This document shows positions 25,401 through 37,392 of a stretch of 64,000 bases of DNA, piece by piece. The DNA lies in contig CM041198.1 of NCBI GenBank assembly GCA_023078555.1, positions 4,077,354 through 4,141,353 of the forward strand, given 5' to 3'. Position numbers and translations under genes: made by a program. The stretch's first letter is position 1. The number at the start of each line of letters is the position of its first letter. This stretch comes from Ulva prolifera. Taxonomy: Eukaryota > Chlorophyta > Ulvophyceae > Ulvales > Ulvaceae. The notes beneath the pieces were generated by a model. The model made no database searches. It was not told the DNA's origin and saw only the letters and a program-made list of their open reading frames with translations.

Positions 25401-26603
25401 CGGGGACGTGCGCGGCGAACGATGCCGCACACGCAGCCCCGGCGGCCGCCATGTTGTACCACCGCAGGCTCAGCAGCTCGTCTGGAGTCAGCCCGAAGTG
25501 CTCCAGGGGGAGCGCGAGGAGCTCCGGCGGCGGCGCGGGCACAACAAACGCGTCCGCCGAGCGGGGCCGGTCGGCTCCGGCCTCGCGCATCCACTGCACA
25601 CAGCTTCGCGGGGGCGTCATGGCTGGCAGTGCGGTGCATGTGTGGCAGTGCGATGCATGGCTGGCAGTGCGGTGCATGTGTAAACGTGGCAGGGCCAAAG
25701 CTGGCCTTTGCCATGTTTGATGCAACGGCACACCCCGCTGAGCCGGGCAACACCGCGGGCAGAGTGGCTGGAAGAGCGCATACACCAAACCAACACGGCT
25801 GCAGCACATGTGCAGTCTGATATCCAGGCCGATTTAGGCGGGGGTGCCGTCATGCATGCACCCTGGGGTTCACCATGCAGCGGGCGACGGGGGCACAGGA
25901 GGTGCAGGCTGCAGCCACTACAGGGCGTGTGATGCTATAGTATGCAAGACCCTGCCCAGGGGTGCACGTGAACATGCATGCCAGGGCCATGCGGCACGGC
26001 ACTGACGCCATTGTAGCACAGCTGTCACACACGCACTGGCCATTTGCACGTTTGCACCCGCAGCTAGGCACCGTCGCCCATGCAACGCGCGTTACAGAGT
26101 GATGCGTGGTGCCCCTTGCGCCACACGCCACACGCGGTGCCATACACGGGCGCCGCACGGTGTCCAGGGCACCGTTCGACGCCTGCCAAAAGTGGGCGAT
26201 CCCCCCTTGTGGCAGCTGTAGTGCCCATGAAGTGCATGCATGAAGCAGGCACAACCACAGCTTCCGGGCATCACACCTGGATGTGGCGGGTGCCACATTC
26301 TGAGAGGCACCATGAGGGCGACATGCCGCCGCATCTGATGGCTTGCACTATCGGCTCCAGCGCGCCGTCATCCTCGGCTTCTTCGGTCCGAATGTGCCAG
26401 TTTGCGAGGCCGGGGGGGGCCTGGCGGAAGCCCGGCGGCGTCCTCGTGACGGCCCCGAGGTGGACAGTTGGGTAGAAGGGGCTGCGGCCCATCAGGAGGG
26501 GCACCTGCCACAGCTCCTTCGGGTGAGAGGCCCGGGGCTCGAGCTGCTGGAGCGAGGCGTCGGAGGATGTCGCGGTGTTGATTGCGGCGTTGAAGGCGGC
26601 CAT
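22450..26603 (-). CDS. Uncharacterised multi-exon protein, possible degenerate kinase fold
   Basis: Four minus-strand exons join with consistent phases: 26603-26349 (ATG in a good context, AGCCATGG), 25593-25290, 24935-24516 and 23876-22450. The total is about 801 residues if the last exon is uninterrupted. I do not recognise the family. Exon 3 has a kinase-like run: FGRYVMRTRVV, LQGLLG, EGASLKDRF, then LAKQLFGGLLCLQEAGVRGI and EITPAAVLV. This resembles the GSLxDRL...HRDIKPxNVLV layout, but the HRD and DFG residues are absent, so any kinase fold would be catalytically dead. Exon 2 is Ala/Pro-rich with LPLEHFGLTPDELLSLRWYN. Exon 4 begins LLNAWLPSLDAAWGVARFEQ, rich in Trp and Leu, then becomes low-complexity Ala/Gly/Arg; that tail may include intron or untranslated sequence. 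The fold reading is inference from a few motifs. Confidence 0.5.
25619..25681. repeat. Short 38-bp-period tandem repeat
   Basis: A 25-base segment starting ATGGCTGGCAGTGCGGTGC recurs 38 bases later, with a partial third copy between. It lies in the intron just upstream (minus sense) of exon 2 of the uncharacterised gene, close to the acceptor. Confidence 0.7.
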
Positions 26604-26891
26604 GGCTAGAGCGTGGGTTGGTGGGAGGATGCGTTGATCTGCACATGTGCTGTGGCCGTTGGAGAGACTTGGCGCTGAGTTAGCACTGACAGCTGTTCAC
26701 TGGCCGGGGGAAGGGGATGCGGTGTGACGTGCGGGAGGGCAAATTGCGGGAGGGCAAATTTAGATGGCACCGCAGAGACTGCCTGCGAACATTGCACGCG
26801 CCGCAGCTGTCACTTGACGCAGGACAGCAGGGCAGGATGTGATGATGGCTGCATGCTAGTGCTTGGCATGTGTGGATGTCAGTGTTGGGTC

Positions 26892-26919
26892 ATCAGGCCG
26901 GCCTGATCGGGCCCGATCA
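26892..26919. repeat. Two overlapping 16-bp palindromes
   Basis: ATCAGGCCGGCCTGAT (26892-26907) and TGATCGGGCCCGATCA (26904-26919) are both perfect and share four bases. Short perfect dyads of this size can bind dimeric proteins, but no adjacent gene start is recognised. Confidence 0.75.
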
Positions 26920-29394
26920 TATAGAAAAATTTCGAATATCCATATCCTGCAGGTCTGGTTTTTTGGGTGGTAGCCCTGAAAATGCTGCAAAGCGACCCAA
27001 CACTGGTGGATGTCGCCATGTATACATATATGTGGTGCTCCAAGCGAACGGTCGACCACTGTATTATTCAGCATGTTGCCTAGAGGTGCAGCTGTCGACG
27101 GAGTGAGTGTGGCTAGAGGGTGCACGTCGACTCGAAGGAGATCGGCGGCTGGCAACCGGGCATGATGACGTGGCGATGTTGCGTCACGCTTGAGTCCTTA
27201 CTAAGAGAGCCCTCAAAGTGCCACGTGGCATTGCACGTGAACGTAGCACTGGCGCAACGTCGTACACTGCGGCAGCGAGGTGTCGACGCTGCCAAGCCGA
27301 TAAAAGGCTAGAAAAAAGCCGGAAAACGTAGTGAATAGCCTCAGGATGTGCTGATGCCTTGGATCAGTTGCAGGGTTTAATGCCTGCCAGTGGGACGCAG
27401 TGCTCGCGATCGGCACCAGTGCCCGGCACGCTGATATCGCCAGGTGCACCGGAAACAAAGCATATTCCAGCTACAACTATGAGATCGACATACGCTTGAC
27501 TTGAAAACATGCTCGTGGGATGCTACAGCTACGTACCTGGCAAGAAACGGGCGACGAGCGTCGATCGTGTAGGAGGGTGTTGGAGTGAGGAAGGTGGGAA
27601 GGCTGAGGGCTGCTGTCAGGTGGCTCGATACAAGTTGCGGTAGTTGCGTAAAGATGCACTGGTGTCGTGACGGGGCTGCTTGGCGCTTAGATGCTGCGCG
27701 GAAGCCCGGGGTTTGCGACCATCGCGGAAAGCCAGGTAAGCTGCTACCTCCGGCGGTGACACGCCGCGCCATCCACATGCCGCAGTAGTGCATGTGAGAA
27801 ACGTGGACCCTGATGGAGCGTCAGCGAGATGCTCATGCATACATTCGCCGCGCAGGCACGATGCTTTTCTGGAGATAAGAAGGGAATCAGTTCATTGGAA
27901 TATGCGTGGCTCTAGATGTCGAGGTAGCTAGCACGCCGAGGCAGCGAATCATCCATCCTTGCCAACAACGGCTCTAGGATACGTCCGAGCCAAGCTTTGA
28001 TGATAGGGAACCTGGAGGTCAGGCCCGGTCTGTGCCGAACTTCCGTGTATGGAATGTCACCGGGAAGGTGTCGCTCGATTCCACTGAGGGGAGTGAGGGG
28101 AGGGCGAAAGATTCCTGACGCGTTTGCCATTGGTGCGTGGTACTTGCTGTCATTATGACCGCCCGGCGGGGCAAGTTTTCACAGTACAGCGCCGCGACGA
28201 GGAGCGTCCAGAGCGTGTCCAGAGCTACATTCACGGAAGAACCTGGCCTTATGGTCGAAGGATGAAGTAGATATGGTTTCACATGTGTTTCGATATCTCA
28301 ATCAAAGTGAGGTCCACCACATGAAGAGCAGTCGTCGGCTATACTGGAGTGGGTCGTACGACGTCGAGTGGCACAGGCAGGATCGTGCGGGCCACACGGC
28401 ACACAAGTACATGAGCTGGCCACTTGAGAGCATGTGGAGGCGCTGACGCGTGATTCTTATGCCTTTCTTGACACGCGCAGTTCCTGTTGGCACTCGTTTG
28501 AAGAGGTCGGTGCGTGGTGCAAGCTGTACATAGCGTCTTCACTACGGTCCACCGCTGCCGCGACCAGAATATGTGCAAATGTGGTCGCAGAATCTACAGA
28601 AGCCGTGCCGGTGCGGATCTGTTACGTCGTTCTGCAGAGGCCGTGATCTCTGCACATGCACTAGGCAGGTATCAAACCCGGTTGCCCAAGCATGGTGATT
28701 TAACCGACGATTGCATCACAGAGAGCCACGCCAGCTATATCAGAGATACAGACAATGACTCGCTAAACTTTTGCATTTTGGCAGTAATGGATCACGGAAT
28801 CGGATTCTTGCGCAATCTTGCGCTGGCCAGAATTGACCTCCACACGCAAATGAACACGAAGACAATCGCAAAAATATAATATATTCTGAGAAACATTCAT
28901 GCCCGGGTCACTGCGTGGCAAGGTGATTGTCGCTGAAACCCACATCAAGCAGTGTCACCGCTGGAGTGGCTGGCATATCAAGCAAGCGGTCCTTGCCCGC
29001 TACAACATGTACGGCAGACTTACAGACAGCTTGACAAGGTAGCGTCTGCCCGCACAAAGTCTGGCCTCAGGTATCTGGGAGACAGCACAGCACTTGCGTG
29101 GCCACACACATTCGTGTTCATGTCTCAAATTGTGGGACATTTGTCAACCAACAAAACAACTTCATTCGGGTGATGGACTCTCGATTCTTCCCGAATTCGT
29201 GAGCAACTGTTCATAATTTCAGCGGCAGCATACGCGGTCGCAATCAGTCAGCAACAGAGACTGTGACCCACGAAGGCGTCACATGGAGTCACGACTGCCC
29301 TGACCTGCTGAGCGTCTAGACGCCCCCAGACGTGTCACGCTAGCCACCAAAGACTGCAACAGCAGTGTAGATTGAGGCCAGCACAGTTGGCCAT

Positions 29395-29790
29395 GATTAT
29401 CCCTGTGGCAACGGCGAGCTGTCGTCGGTCCCAACTTGCACGCTCCACTGCTCCACATGCAACGCCAATCCCGTGAACCAACAAGGATCTCGGTCAAAGA
29501 AATAACTAAAATGTTCTGTGCTTGACCAAGTGCCACTGTAGGCGTGATACGCTCCACTGTGGCCCACTAGTAGCAGTAAAAGGTTGACACAGCGAGTAAC
29601 ACATGACCAGATGGACAGATCTGAAACCATTCTGCCTGAAGTGGCGACCAGTGTTCATGCCAGCATCACCAGTTGATTGAGCCTGCAACCAGGGCAGCCG
29701 ATGCATGCATCGTCCACTGCAGGGACTAAATCCGCAATGCGTGCAAGGCCACAATCTCTACCCTCTTGCAGTCGCTGCTACTAGCCTGCC
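29395..29790. repeat. Array-associated spacer repeats, leftmost copies
   Basis: Bases 29395-29480 match 34500-34590 and, more weakly, 42265-42345 (core: CCCTGTGGCAACxGCGA then CTGCTCCACATGCAACGCC). Bases 29690-29790 match 34745-34850 and 37995-38110 (core: CACTGCAGGxAC, CGTGCAAxGCxAC, CCTCTTGCAG). These lie 3' of array genes and show that the duplicated unit included intergenic DNA. Confidence 0.6.
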
Positions 29791-30130
29791 TGCCTTTCTT
29801 TTTCCCCCTCTGCCTTTGCAGCAGATCGTTCAAAAGTCGAAGTGCATGTAATGGCTGCAAAGTGTGTCCTAAGGTGCATTGCAATCCGTCAACCTCGCTC
29901 CTTCAGACACCCTGGTCCAATGAGAGCAATGACTTCCATCTTGACAGACAAATGCGCAGATACATGCTCGCAATGGCCACGTGCCATGGCCGCATCTCTC
30001 TCCAAATCTCATCACCAGCTGGAAGCCTGCTCTCGCCAGACACGTCAACAATTTGTTTCCAGTCGGTCAGGCGGGCGGTTGTGGTGCCAGTGGTGCAATT
30101 TGCCTTGGTTGTTACCATGCACATGCACGT

Positions 30131-32481
30131 TCAAGCATCCTGTTGTGGGGCGGCCGGCACGACCCGCGACGCACGCTGGCCGATGCTGACTCTATTCTGA
30201 ACGCTCTGACCCGCCCGCCGCAGGATCGCGAGGAGCTTGCTCACTCCGAGCACGTTGATGCAGAAGCTGCAGACGGTGGTGCAGCAGGAGGCGAAGGCAA
30301 AGGCAGCTTCGCGGCGCAGCCGCTCACTGTCCCTGCCTTCCGGCAGCTGCATGGCAGAGAACACCTGCAGCAGAGTCATGGTGATGCCTCCGATCTCGAG
30401 GAGCATGATGGTTGTGTTGGCCGCCAGCACCAGCTTGAACCTGCACAGCCAGCGGTGGGGTTTCGCATTGTGCTTGTTGGAGAGGCTCGGAGGGGCGGAT
30501 GTCAATACTGCAGATGCTGTGTAGCTGCAATATCCCTCTCTTTGGGGGACTTCATGCCATAATACGAAATGGCATGGTACAACGCTCTGCAGCTGGTCGG
30601 ACCTCCTGGCACAGGCGGGCAGCCTGTGTGATGAGCTAAGCACTTGCCAAAGGTACCAGCAGATGAGTACTGCTAGACCAAGCCGGGCGGAGTCCTAAGG
30701 GCAAGAACAGATGCCCAGGCGTACGCAGAAAAGCTCAATCTGCGACGCTGACATGCCCAGGCAGGCTTCCTCCGACACATCGATCTCCCTAAGGGCAAGT
30801 ACAGATGCCCAGGGAGGCTTCCTCCGACACATCGATCGCCCGCTGCTTCATTCTCAGATGGCCAGCAGCAGGAGTCCAAGCCATCTTCTCAAAAAAATAC
30901 TGTATGACCAGCCTGGAGGTGCACAGCGCATGGCGGATAGGTTGCATAGACTGTTTAACAAGCATCGACCCATGAAGAAGAAGAGTGCGGAAGCATGAGT
31001 GGCCTCTGTGGCCCCTGCCATTCCACAGCAGCACCCTGCGGACCTTGTCCGGACTGGAACAGCATGAAGTGACAGGCGTCGAAAGATCACTATGCAAGTA
31101 GCAGAAGCAGAAATTACCGTTTTCCCGTGCTCTCAAAGAGAGAAAGTTGGCCCGTCGTTTGGAGTACAGCGATCATGAGTAGCAGGTTGCTGACAGAGAT
31201 GACGCCGGCGATGATGGCGAGGCGGGTGTAGTGCGTGCAGGGCACTGCCTCGCCATACCACACACAGTCCGGGTCCTGCACACATGCAACCACGATGGAC
31301 CTCATTCTGGAACATGCAGATCTCGAGATCGATAGTCCCCATTGCCGATACTGTACTGCTCCTCACTTGGCGCAAGCTCAGAAGAAATCATGTGGGCTTG
31401 GCGGAGGCGGGTGGTTGCTGCAGCTGTCTCTGGCCGCCATCCAAGTTGACATGTTGGTCGGATGATCTGATACCTGTGTTGTGACGCCGACGCGCTGCCT
31501 CGGCACACTGGGGAATAGTCAGTGCGACAGGTGCTGATGATCAGACTTTGCCCGCCACACATGAGAATCTGCAGCATGTCGACAACACCAAAGACTGACA
31601 CATTGGTGATTCTCAGTACCTACATAAAGCTCAATCGCAGCTTCTATTACCTCCTACTTGCCAACCTCACATGGTGCCATGGACACCCCCTATCCAGACC
31701 ATACACGCTGAGATTGTGTGGATTTAAAGGTGTTTGGGCATCACGGAACGTGCTGGCAGGGCCAAGAATGCCCACATGATGGCTGTGAAAGGTTCACCTG
31801 ATCGAGAAGAATTCGGACGAAGCCAATGTCAGTCAACCCGTCGACAAGCCGCATGGAAGAAAAAGCAGCGTTCTTCATGCCTGGCCAGATGGAAGTATAA
31901 GGTTGTGGGGGATGGTCCGCAGCGACACCTCCATACAGTGAATTCAACATCGTAGCAAAGACACCCACAGCCTCCCCAACAATGAAAGCCAAGCGATCGC
32001 CAAACGGAGAGTATGAGATAGGCCCAGTAAATACAGCAATCACGATGAACGAGCTTGCGAAACTCAGGCTGGCTGACGCTGCCTTGTAAGCGGGCGCTGT
32101 GGCTGCTGCAGGACCGAATCTCCATATCCACCCGGCCAAGAAGACATATGATACCACTGTGATCAGTCCGGGTATGTTCATGATCATGATTCCCCATGGT
32201 ACAGCCACGATGTGAACGACAACCACCGTCGCAACCGCCACAGAGACAGAACAAGTATACACGAGGCACCCGACATGTGGCTTGACATGTATTTTCGCCC
32301 AACCAGACGGCGCCTGTGATGACATGCCCAACTTTGCGCAAACTGCAAAGAAGTACTGTGTGTGCTGCCTCTCATGTCGCCCTTCCACATGCTTGATGAC
32401 CTCTGGTCCTTCATAGGTTGCGCCTGCCACAGTGCGTGCATACGGAGTAGCCGCTACAGAGGGCTCGGGAGCCTCCATCAT
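30131..32481 (-). CDS. Array gene A: multi-pass membrane protein, unknown family
   Basis: The exons are 32481-31798 (684 bp), 31275-31118 (158 bp) and 30440-30131 (310 bp), joined CAG|GT...AG|GAC and then ACG|GT...AG|G, coding 383 residues. Exon 1 starts at an ATGATG and has a short polar N-terminus, the block SSQAPSGWAKIHVKPHVGC, and four likely transmembrane helices, including a segment with IMNIPGLITVVSYVFLAGWI. It then has GPISYSPFGDRL and MRLVDGLTDIGFVRILLDQ. Exon 2 has DPDCVWYGEAVPCTHYTRLA and one helix. Exon 3 has a helix after FKLVLAANTTIMLLEIGG and another through CCTTVCSFCINVLG. Seven or eight helices in total are estimated by eye. Exon 2 starts DPDC where the other copies have GPDC. 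No enzyme motif is recognised. Intron 2 contains a 23-bp sequence repeated at a 52-bp interval (30763 and 30815). Confidence 0.85.
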
Positions 32482-32716
32482 AGATATGGAAAGGTACTGA
32501 TGTTTACACCGTAGCTTGAACAACGGGAATGCGTCACAAACAAGTCGATCGATCCAAGTGAACGTGAACTCAGTCTGCTTGATACACCTACGACTTTCCC
32601 GAGGTCGTGTACAAGCACCGATGAAAGTTGTTGGCAGACGACATTTTACGCGTAGCTTGGGATCTTAAGGATACATTTCAAACCTGTCCTGGCACAGCCC
32701 TGCCGTAACCGATCTT

Positions 32717-32734
32717 GAGCACCTATAGACATTC
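32717..32734 (-). promoter_or_regulatory. Conserved upstream element of array gene A
   Basis: On the plus strand it reads GAGCACCTATAGACATTC, 236 bp upstream of the ATG. Near-identical copies precede genes B-E. The surrounding block, about 32590-32735, is also shared, notably CTACGACTTTCCCGAGGTCG and GCGTAGCTTGGGATC. It could be promoter or 5' untranslated exon. Confidence 0.55.
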
Positions 32735-33289
32735 ACCCTTCATTGCAATCATGATGCAGTTACTTTGTGTCGATCGGTCCAGCCGCGATGGCCGGCGACC
32801 CGATTCAGACGCAATCCAAGGTATCTGCAGATGCACCATACATTGACCCACTCTCCGACGTCAACGTCGCAGTGCAGATCGCGTACTGCGTTATCCCGAG
32901 AGATGCATCGGTGCAATGAAACGCACATACAGCGTGCGCGTCACCATGCTCAGCAACAGCGACCGCATCCAATTTAAGTGTCAAATTCCAGAGAATAATT
33001 CCAGATGAACATTCATTAGGCCAGACTTTCAGGCTCGGACTTCACAACGGTTGCCATGCCAACGTGACGTCCTTCGATCCTTGCAAGCCCATCGACATCC
33101 AGATGTAGGGGAGCATACAGTTGTGCAACCACATTTATTGTCATGCAAATCAGCTTTGTGCAGCCTGAATGTCCGTCAAATCAGCATTGTCCAGCCGAGA
33201 TTGCTTGCTTTGTGTCAGTGGCATGCAGCCTCAATGAGTCTGAAAGTATTCAGACAATGCCGACTTCACTCGAACGGTCAGGCTGCCGT

Positions 33290-33560
33290 GTAAGCCAGAA
33301 CGCTGTACTCTTCACGGCTGCATTTATGGCCCTGTACGGCTGTGGGGGGAGGTCTGCAACTGTGCCTAGACCCAGTCCTGACAACATCATTGTTGTGAAA
33401 GCAGCCATTGTCTTCACGATGATGAGAGACAGCTAGCCGCGAAATGGAGACTATTGGACGGGCCGAGTGAACACCGCGATCACCAAGAACACCAACGCGA
33501 GAGTGGGCATCGGTGTTGCTCTGACCTATATAGGTGCAGCGACTCTGCCACGCCTCGATT
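33290..33560 (-). pseudogene. Relic of array exon 1
   Basis: Read on the minus strand, the stretch aligns with the third and fourth helix region of exon 1 of the intact copies (VFLVIAVFTRPV corresponding to FFVxAVFTGPI). It also matches the segment that reads GGCTGTGGGGG on the plus strand in copies D and E. Frame-breaking indels and stops are present, and no exon 2 or 3 partner was found next to it. Confidence 0.65.
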
Positions 33561-35188
33561 TTGAACAGCTGATGTGATGCAGCATCTCCCCAAGAAGTTC
33601 TGGCCTCAGGTAGCACAGCGACTGCATGGCCTTACGCATGTTCTCACATTGCAGCTTGTTTGCATGTCCTCACATTGCGGCTTTTTCAGCTGCTTAAACT
33701 CAAACAACTCCATTCGGAAGCTTGAATGTTTGTTTCATTCGGTGCAACTCTGTGCAGCTGTATACACGCCAGCGGCTGAGCGTGCAGCTGTTGCGGCCGC
33801 AGTACTGGCTTTGCAGCAGGAACCATCGACTGTGGCACAGCGTTCCCATGTCGGCATAGCTGCTGGCAGCGCTGTCGTCTGTGAGAAATACCTGATATGC
33901 GGAGTTGATCTGAAAGCTGTGCAGCACAACATCGCACGCGGTAAGCCTAGATTAGGAATGTGGCACAGATGTTGTAGCACCAACATAGACAACAGGCGTA
34001 CATACATGGATGTTGTACACAGTGACCCATTGAAGCCATGCAAGATGTCATCATTGGTACGTGCGTACTGTTTGAGTGAAACACGCTCATTTCAAACATG
34101 TGCGCACTGTCATGTAAAGGGCGCCACTGATTTCAAAACGCCCCTTTCACCATTTCATGTAGCAAGCGTGCATATGGATGCAGAGCGAGCACGCATTTGT
34201 TCAACTCTGCTGAAGCAGAAGCCGCCAGTTTACAAAGCAGGCCTTATTGTGAACAGCAAGTGGGAACTCTGTATGTGGACGGCACATCAGGCTCGACCAG
34301 AAACGATATACAATGAGCCAATCATGTTCGTAGCCGCTACAACCGCAGCCAGACCAGAAGACCGCCACCCAGACTCAAATTACATGATAGCATTGCTGCC
34401 TATATCTGCTGCAAGTCTAGGTTTCTAGATTTCCCCCGGATGGCTTGTTGATTGGTACCAGGGCCTGCAGATACACTGTGTAGCCCCAATCGAGTTGACA
34501 CCAGCACGCGTTGGCTGTCCCTGTGGCAACAGCGACCTGTTGCATGGTCCAGCTTGCAGCCTGCACTGCTCCACATGCAACGCCGTTGCCAAGGGTCTTC
34601 AAATGTTCCTCAAAGTAAGTTCAACTTTGCTCTGCTTTACCAGTTGTCGCTGCAGGCCTGGTGCACTTCACTGCGCCCCACACATAACCGGACGAGTTGA
34701 TTTAAATCCATACTGCCTGATTGACGAATAGCGCCTCTGCCAGAAACGCAGGATGATCGCGCATGGCGGCCAATTCCTGATGCTCCACTGCAGGAACCAG
34801 CCCCGCAAAGCGTGCAATGCAACGATGCCTCCTCTGCCAGTTAGTGCCACCGGCCAGTCAGCCATTGCGTTTTCAGCGCCTGGGTCAACAGTCGACGCAC
34901 GTGTACTTGCTGTCAATCATGTCGCAAGGCCTTGCCTAGGTGTACTCCATCAGCATTACTCTTCCACATGTACTGATTCAACCAGAGATGCAAGTACAGC
35001 CGGGACCAATGCACAATTACGTGCTCGGGACGGCCACAGTCCACTGCTGCCTCTTTCTGAAGACCCCCCCACCAGCTGGGCAGCTGCACTGACCAGACAC
35101 GTGCGTGCTCGTTCCGCTGATCATGCATTGGCAGTGCCAGCGGTGCTACCTGCTTGTCTGCCATTGACCTTGTCACACATGTGCACGT
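33561..35188. other. Array spacer between relic and gene B
   Basis: The stretch holds spacer repeats shared with other inter-gene regions (34500-34590 and 34745-34850). A plus-strand frame at 33574-34428 is open for 284 codons but resembles nothing known and is covered in part by repeat-derived sequence. Confidence 0.4.
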
Positions 35189-37128
35189 TCAAACATCCTG
35201 TTGAGGGTCAGCCGGCGCAATTCGTGATCCATTGTGGCTGGTATTGCCTCTGCTCCGCATGCGCTGACGCGCACTCTGCAGGAAGGAGAGGAGCTTGCGC
35301 ATGCCAAGCACGTTGATGCAGAAGCTGATGACGGTGGTGCAGCAGGAGGCGAAGGCAAAGGCGGCTTCACGGCGCAGCCGCTCACTGTCCCTGCCTTCCG
35401 GCAGCTGCATGGCGGAGAACACCTGCAGCAGGGTGATGGTGATGCCTCCGATCTCGAAGAGCATGATGACCGTGTTGGCTGCCACCACCATCTTGAACCT
35501 GCACAGCGAGCTGTGCATCCTTACGTTGTGCTCCATGGGTAGAGGTCATCGTTGGCGTCTCTCTATATTACATGACTCGGTTTGTAATGACGCTGTGATG
35601 ATGGTGGCAGGTTCTCGTGGAGGCCGGCAGCCTGTGTTCAACGTCATGCGTATGCCAAACCCACCAGGAAAGGTGTATTAGTCTTTAGCCTGCTGAAGGG
35701 CTTCAACCCAGCGCAGCAGGAAAGCTGAACTTGCCTCACAGACATGGCCACATGAGCCTCATCTGACAGCTTTTCCATGCCTGCTGCTACAGCCACAGAT
35801 GGCTGGCAGTGAACAATTAATTTAACCAGACATGCTCCTGCGCGTGGACCGCGGACCGCTGTGCCTGCTTATGTTTGCTTTAGTTTTAAATAATAGTTAG
35901 TGTATGAATAATTTGAATAATTGGTAGTTGTCAGCCGCCTCGAAGTGCTTGGAGATGCATCGAGCAGCAACATCTTTGCATGCACTGTTCAACATGTGCA
36001 GATCCATGACAGCGAGCGCGCAAGAATCATTTGCCTGTCTGGTTGTCCCGCTTGTTGCAACAGCGCTGTGCATGCCTGGACTGGAGTAGCATGGAAAAAC
36101 AATGAAAGGCATCAGAGACAAGTATGCTCGCAGGAATGGGGCGACACCGTCTTCCGGCACTCTCAAACAGGGAAAGTTGGCCTGTGATTTGAAGCAGAGA
36201 GGCCATGAGGACGAGATTGCTGACAGAGATGACGCCAGCGATGATGGCGAGGCGGGTGTAGTGCATGCAGGGCACTGCCTCACCATACCACACACAATCC
36301 GGGCCCTGCACACAAGCAAACATGGAAGCTGAATTTGGAACACGCCGATCCCAATATCAAGTGAATCGAAAGCAGGAATTGCATGCATTGTTGAGCATGC
36401 TGACTGGGCTGTGATCGTCCACATGATGGCAGTGAGACGCTCACCTGGTCGAGGAGAATTCGGACAAAGCCAATGTCAGTTAGACCATCAACCAGCCGCA
36501 TGGATGTGAAAGCAGCATTTCTAACAGCTGGCCACATAGTAGCGTAAGGCTCTTGCGGGTGGTCTGCAGCAATGCCGCCAGATAGTCCACTCAGCATGGT
36601 CGCAAAGATAAACACCGAGTCCCCGGCAATGAAAGAAAGGCGATCACCGAACGGGGAATATGAGATGGGCCCGGTGAACACAGCAGTCACGAAGAACATG
36701 CTTGTGAGAGTCACGACTGATGACGCTGCCAGGTACATGGGTGATGCAGCTGCTGCAGGCCCATGTCTCCATATCCATCCAGCACAGAAGCAGTAGGATG
36801 CCACTGAGATCAGTGCAGGTATGTTCATGATCGGAATTCCCCATGGAACAGCCGCAATGAAAACCACAGCCATCGTGGTGATTGCGACAGAAACAGCACA
36901 AGTGTATACGAGGCACCCGACATGTGGCTTGACATGTATCTTGGCCCACCCAGACGGCGCCTGTGACGACATGCCCAGCATTGCGGAGATGGCAAAGAAC
37001 GTTTCTCCCAGCTTTTGGTTGTCCTTTCGCATGTCGACATGCTCGATGACCCCTGGTGCTGCAGAAATGGTGCCTGCAGCGGTATGTACGTGCAGGCGAT
37101 CAGCTACAGACGAAGCAGAAGCCTGCAT
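35189..37128 (-). CDS. Array gene B: multi-pass membrane protein, unknown family
   Basis: The exons are 37128-36445 (684 bp), 36305-36148 (158 bp) and 35498-35189 (310 bp), coding 383 residues. Splice phases match the other copies. Intron 1 is only 139 bp, the shortest in the array, against 417-680 bp elsewhere. The start is the ATG at 37128; the preceding codon, ATG in copies A and C, is GTG here. Helix layout and signature blocks match gene A: SGWAKIHVKPHVG, IPIMNIPALISV, GPISYSPFGDRL, MRLVDGLTDIGFVRILLDQ, GPDCVWYGEAVPC and EAAFAFASCCTT. The third exon is very close to those of C and E. Function unknown; location in a membrane is inferred from hydrophobicity only. Confidence 0.87.
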
Positions 37129-37374
37129 CACAAGGGTAGTAGCCTATTGACTGAGAAGCATTGCGCTCATATCGCAAGAAGGCTATAAGGCAAGGGGATA
37201 CACGGCACAAACGAGTCCGAAGGGTCGACCTCAGTCCGACACAACTACGACACTCCGACATTATGCACAGATATTTGTGGCATGCGGTGGCCATGTAATG
37301 CGCACCTGCATGTTTGGCATCACAAGGATGCTACCTCAGCCTGTCCCCGCGCAGCGCTGCCAGAACAGAGCTTG

Positions 37375-37392
37375 AGCACCTGTAGACATTCC
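37375..37392 (-). promoter_or_regulatory. Conserved upstream element of array gene B
   Basis: On the plus strand it reads GAGCACCTGTAGACATTC, 247 bp upstream of the ATG. The flank at 37318-37374 (GGCATCACAAGGATGCTACC onward) is shared with the corresponding region of C. Confidence 0.55.

Larger units (their letters stand above)
26604..30130. other. Long region without a recognisable gene
   Basis: No frame resembles a known protein. It contains a pair of overlapping 16-bp palindromes (26892-26919). From about 29395 it also holds spacer segments shared with the membrane-protein array (29395-29480 and 29690-29790), so the array's footprint extends left of gene A. Confidence 0.5.

Noticed and set aside
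33574-34428. Plus-strand 284-codon frame in the array spacer
   Set aside because: No recognisable motif, and it begins in relic sequence and ends near shared spacer repeats. Length alone does not support it.
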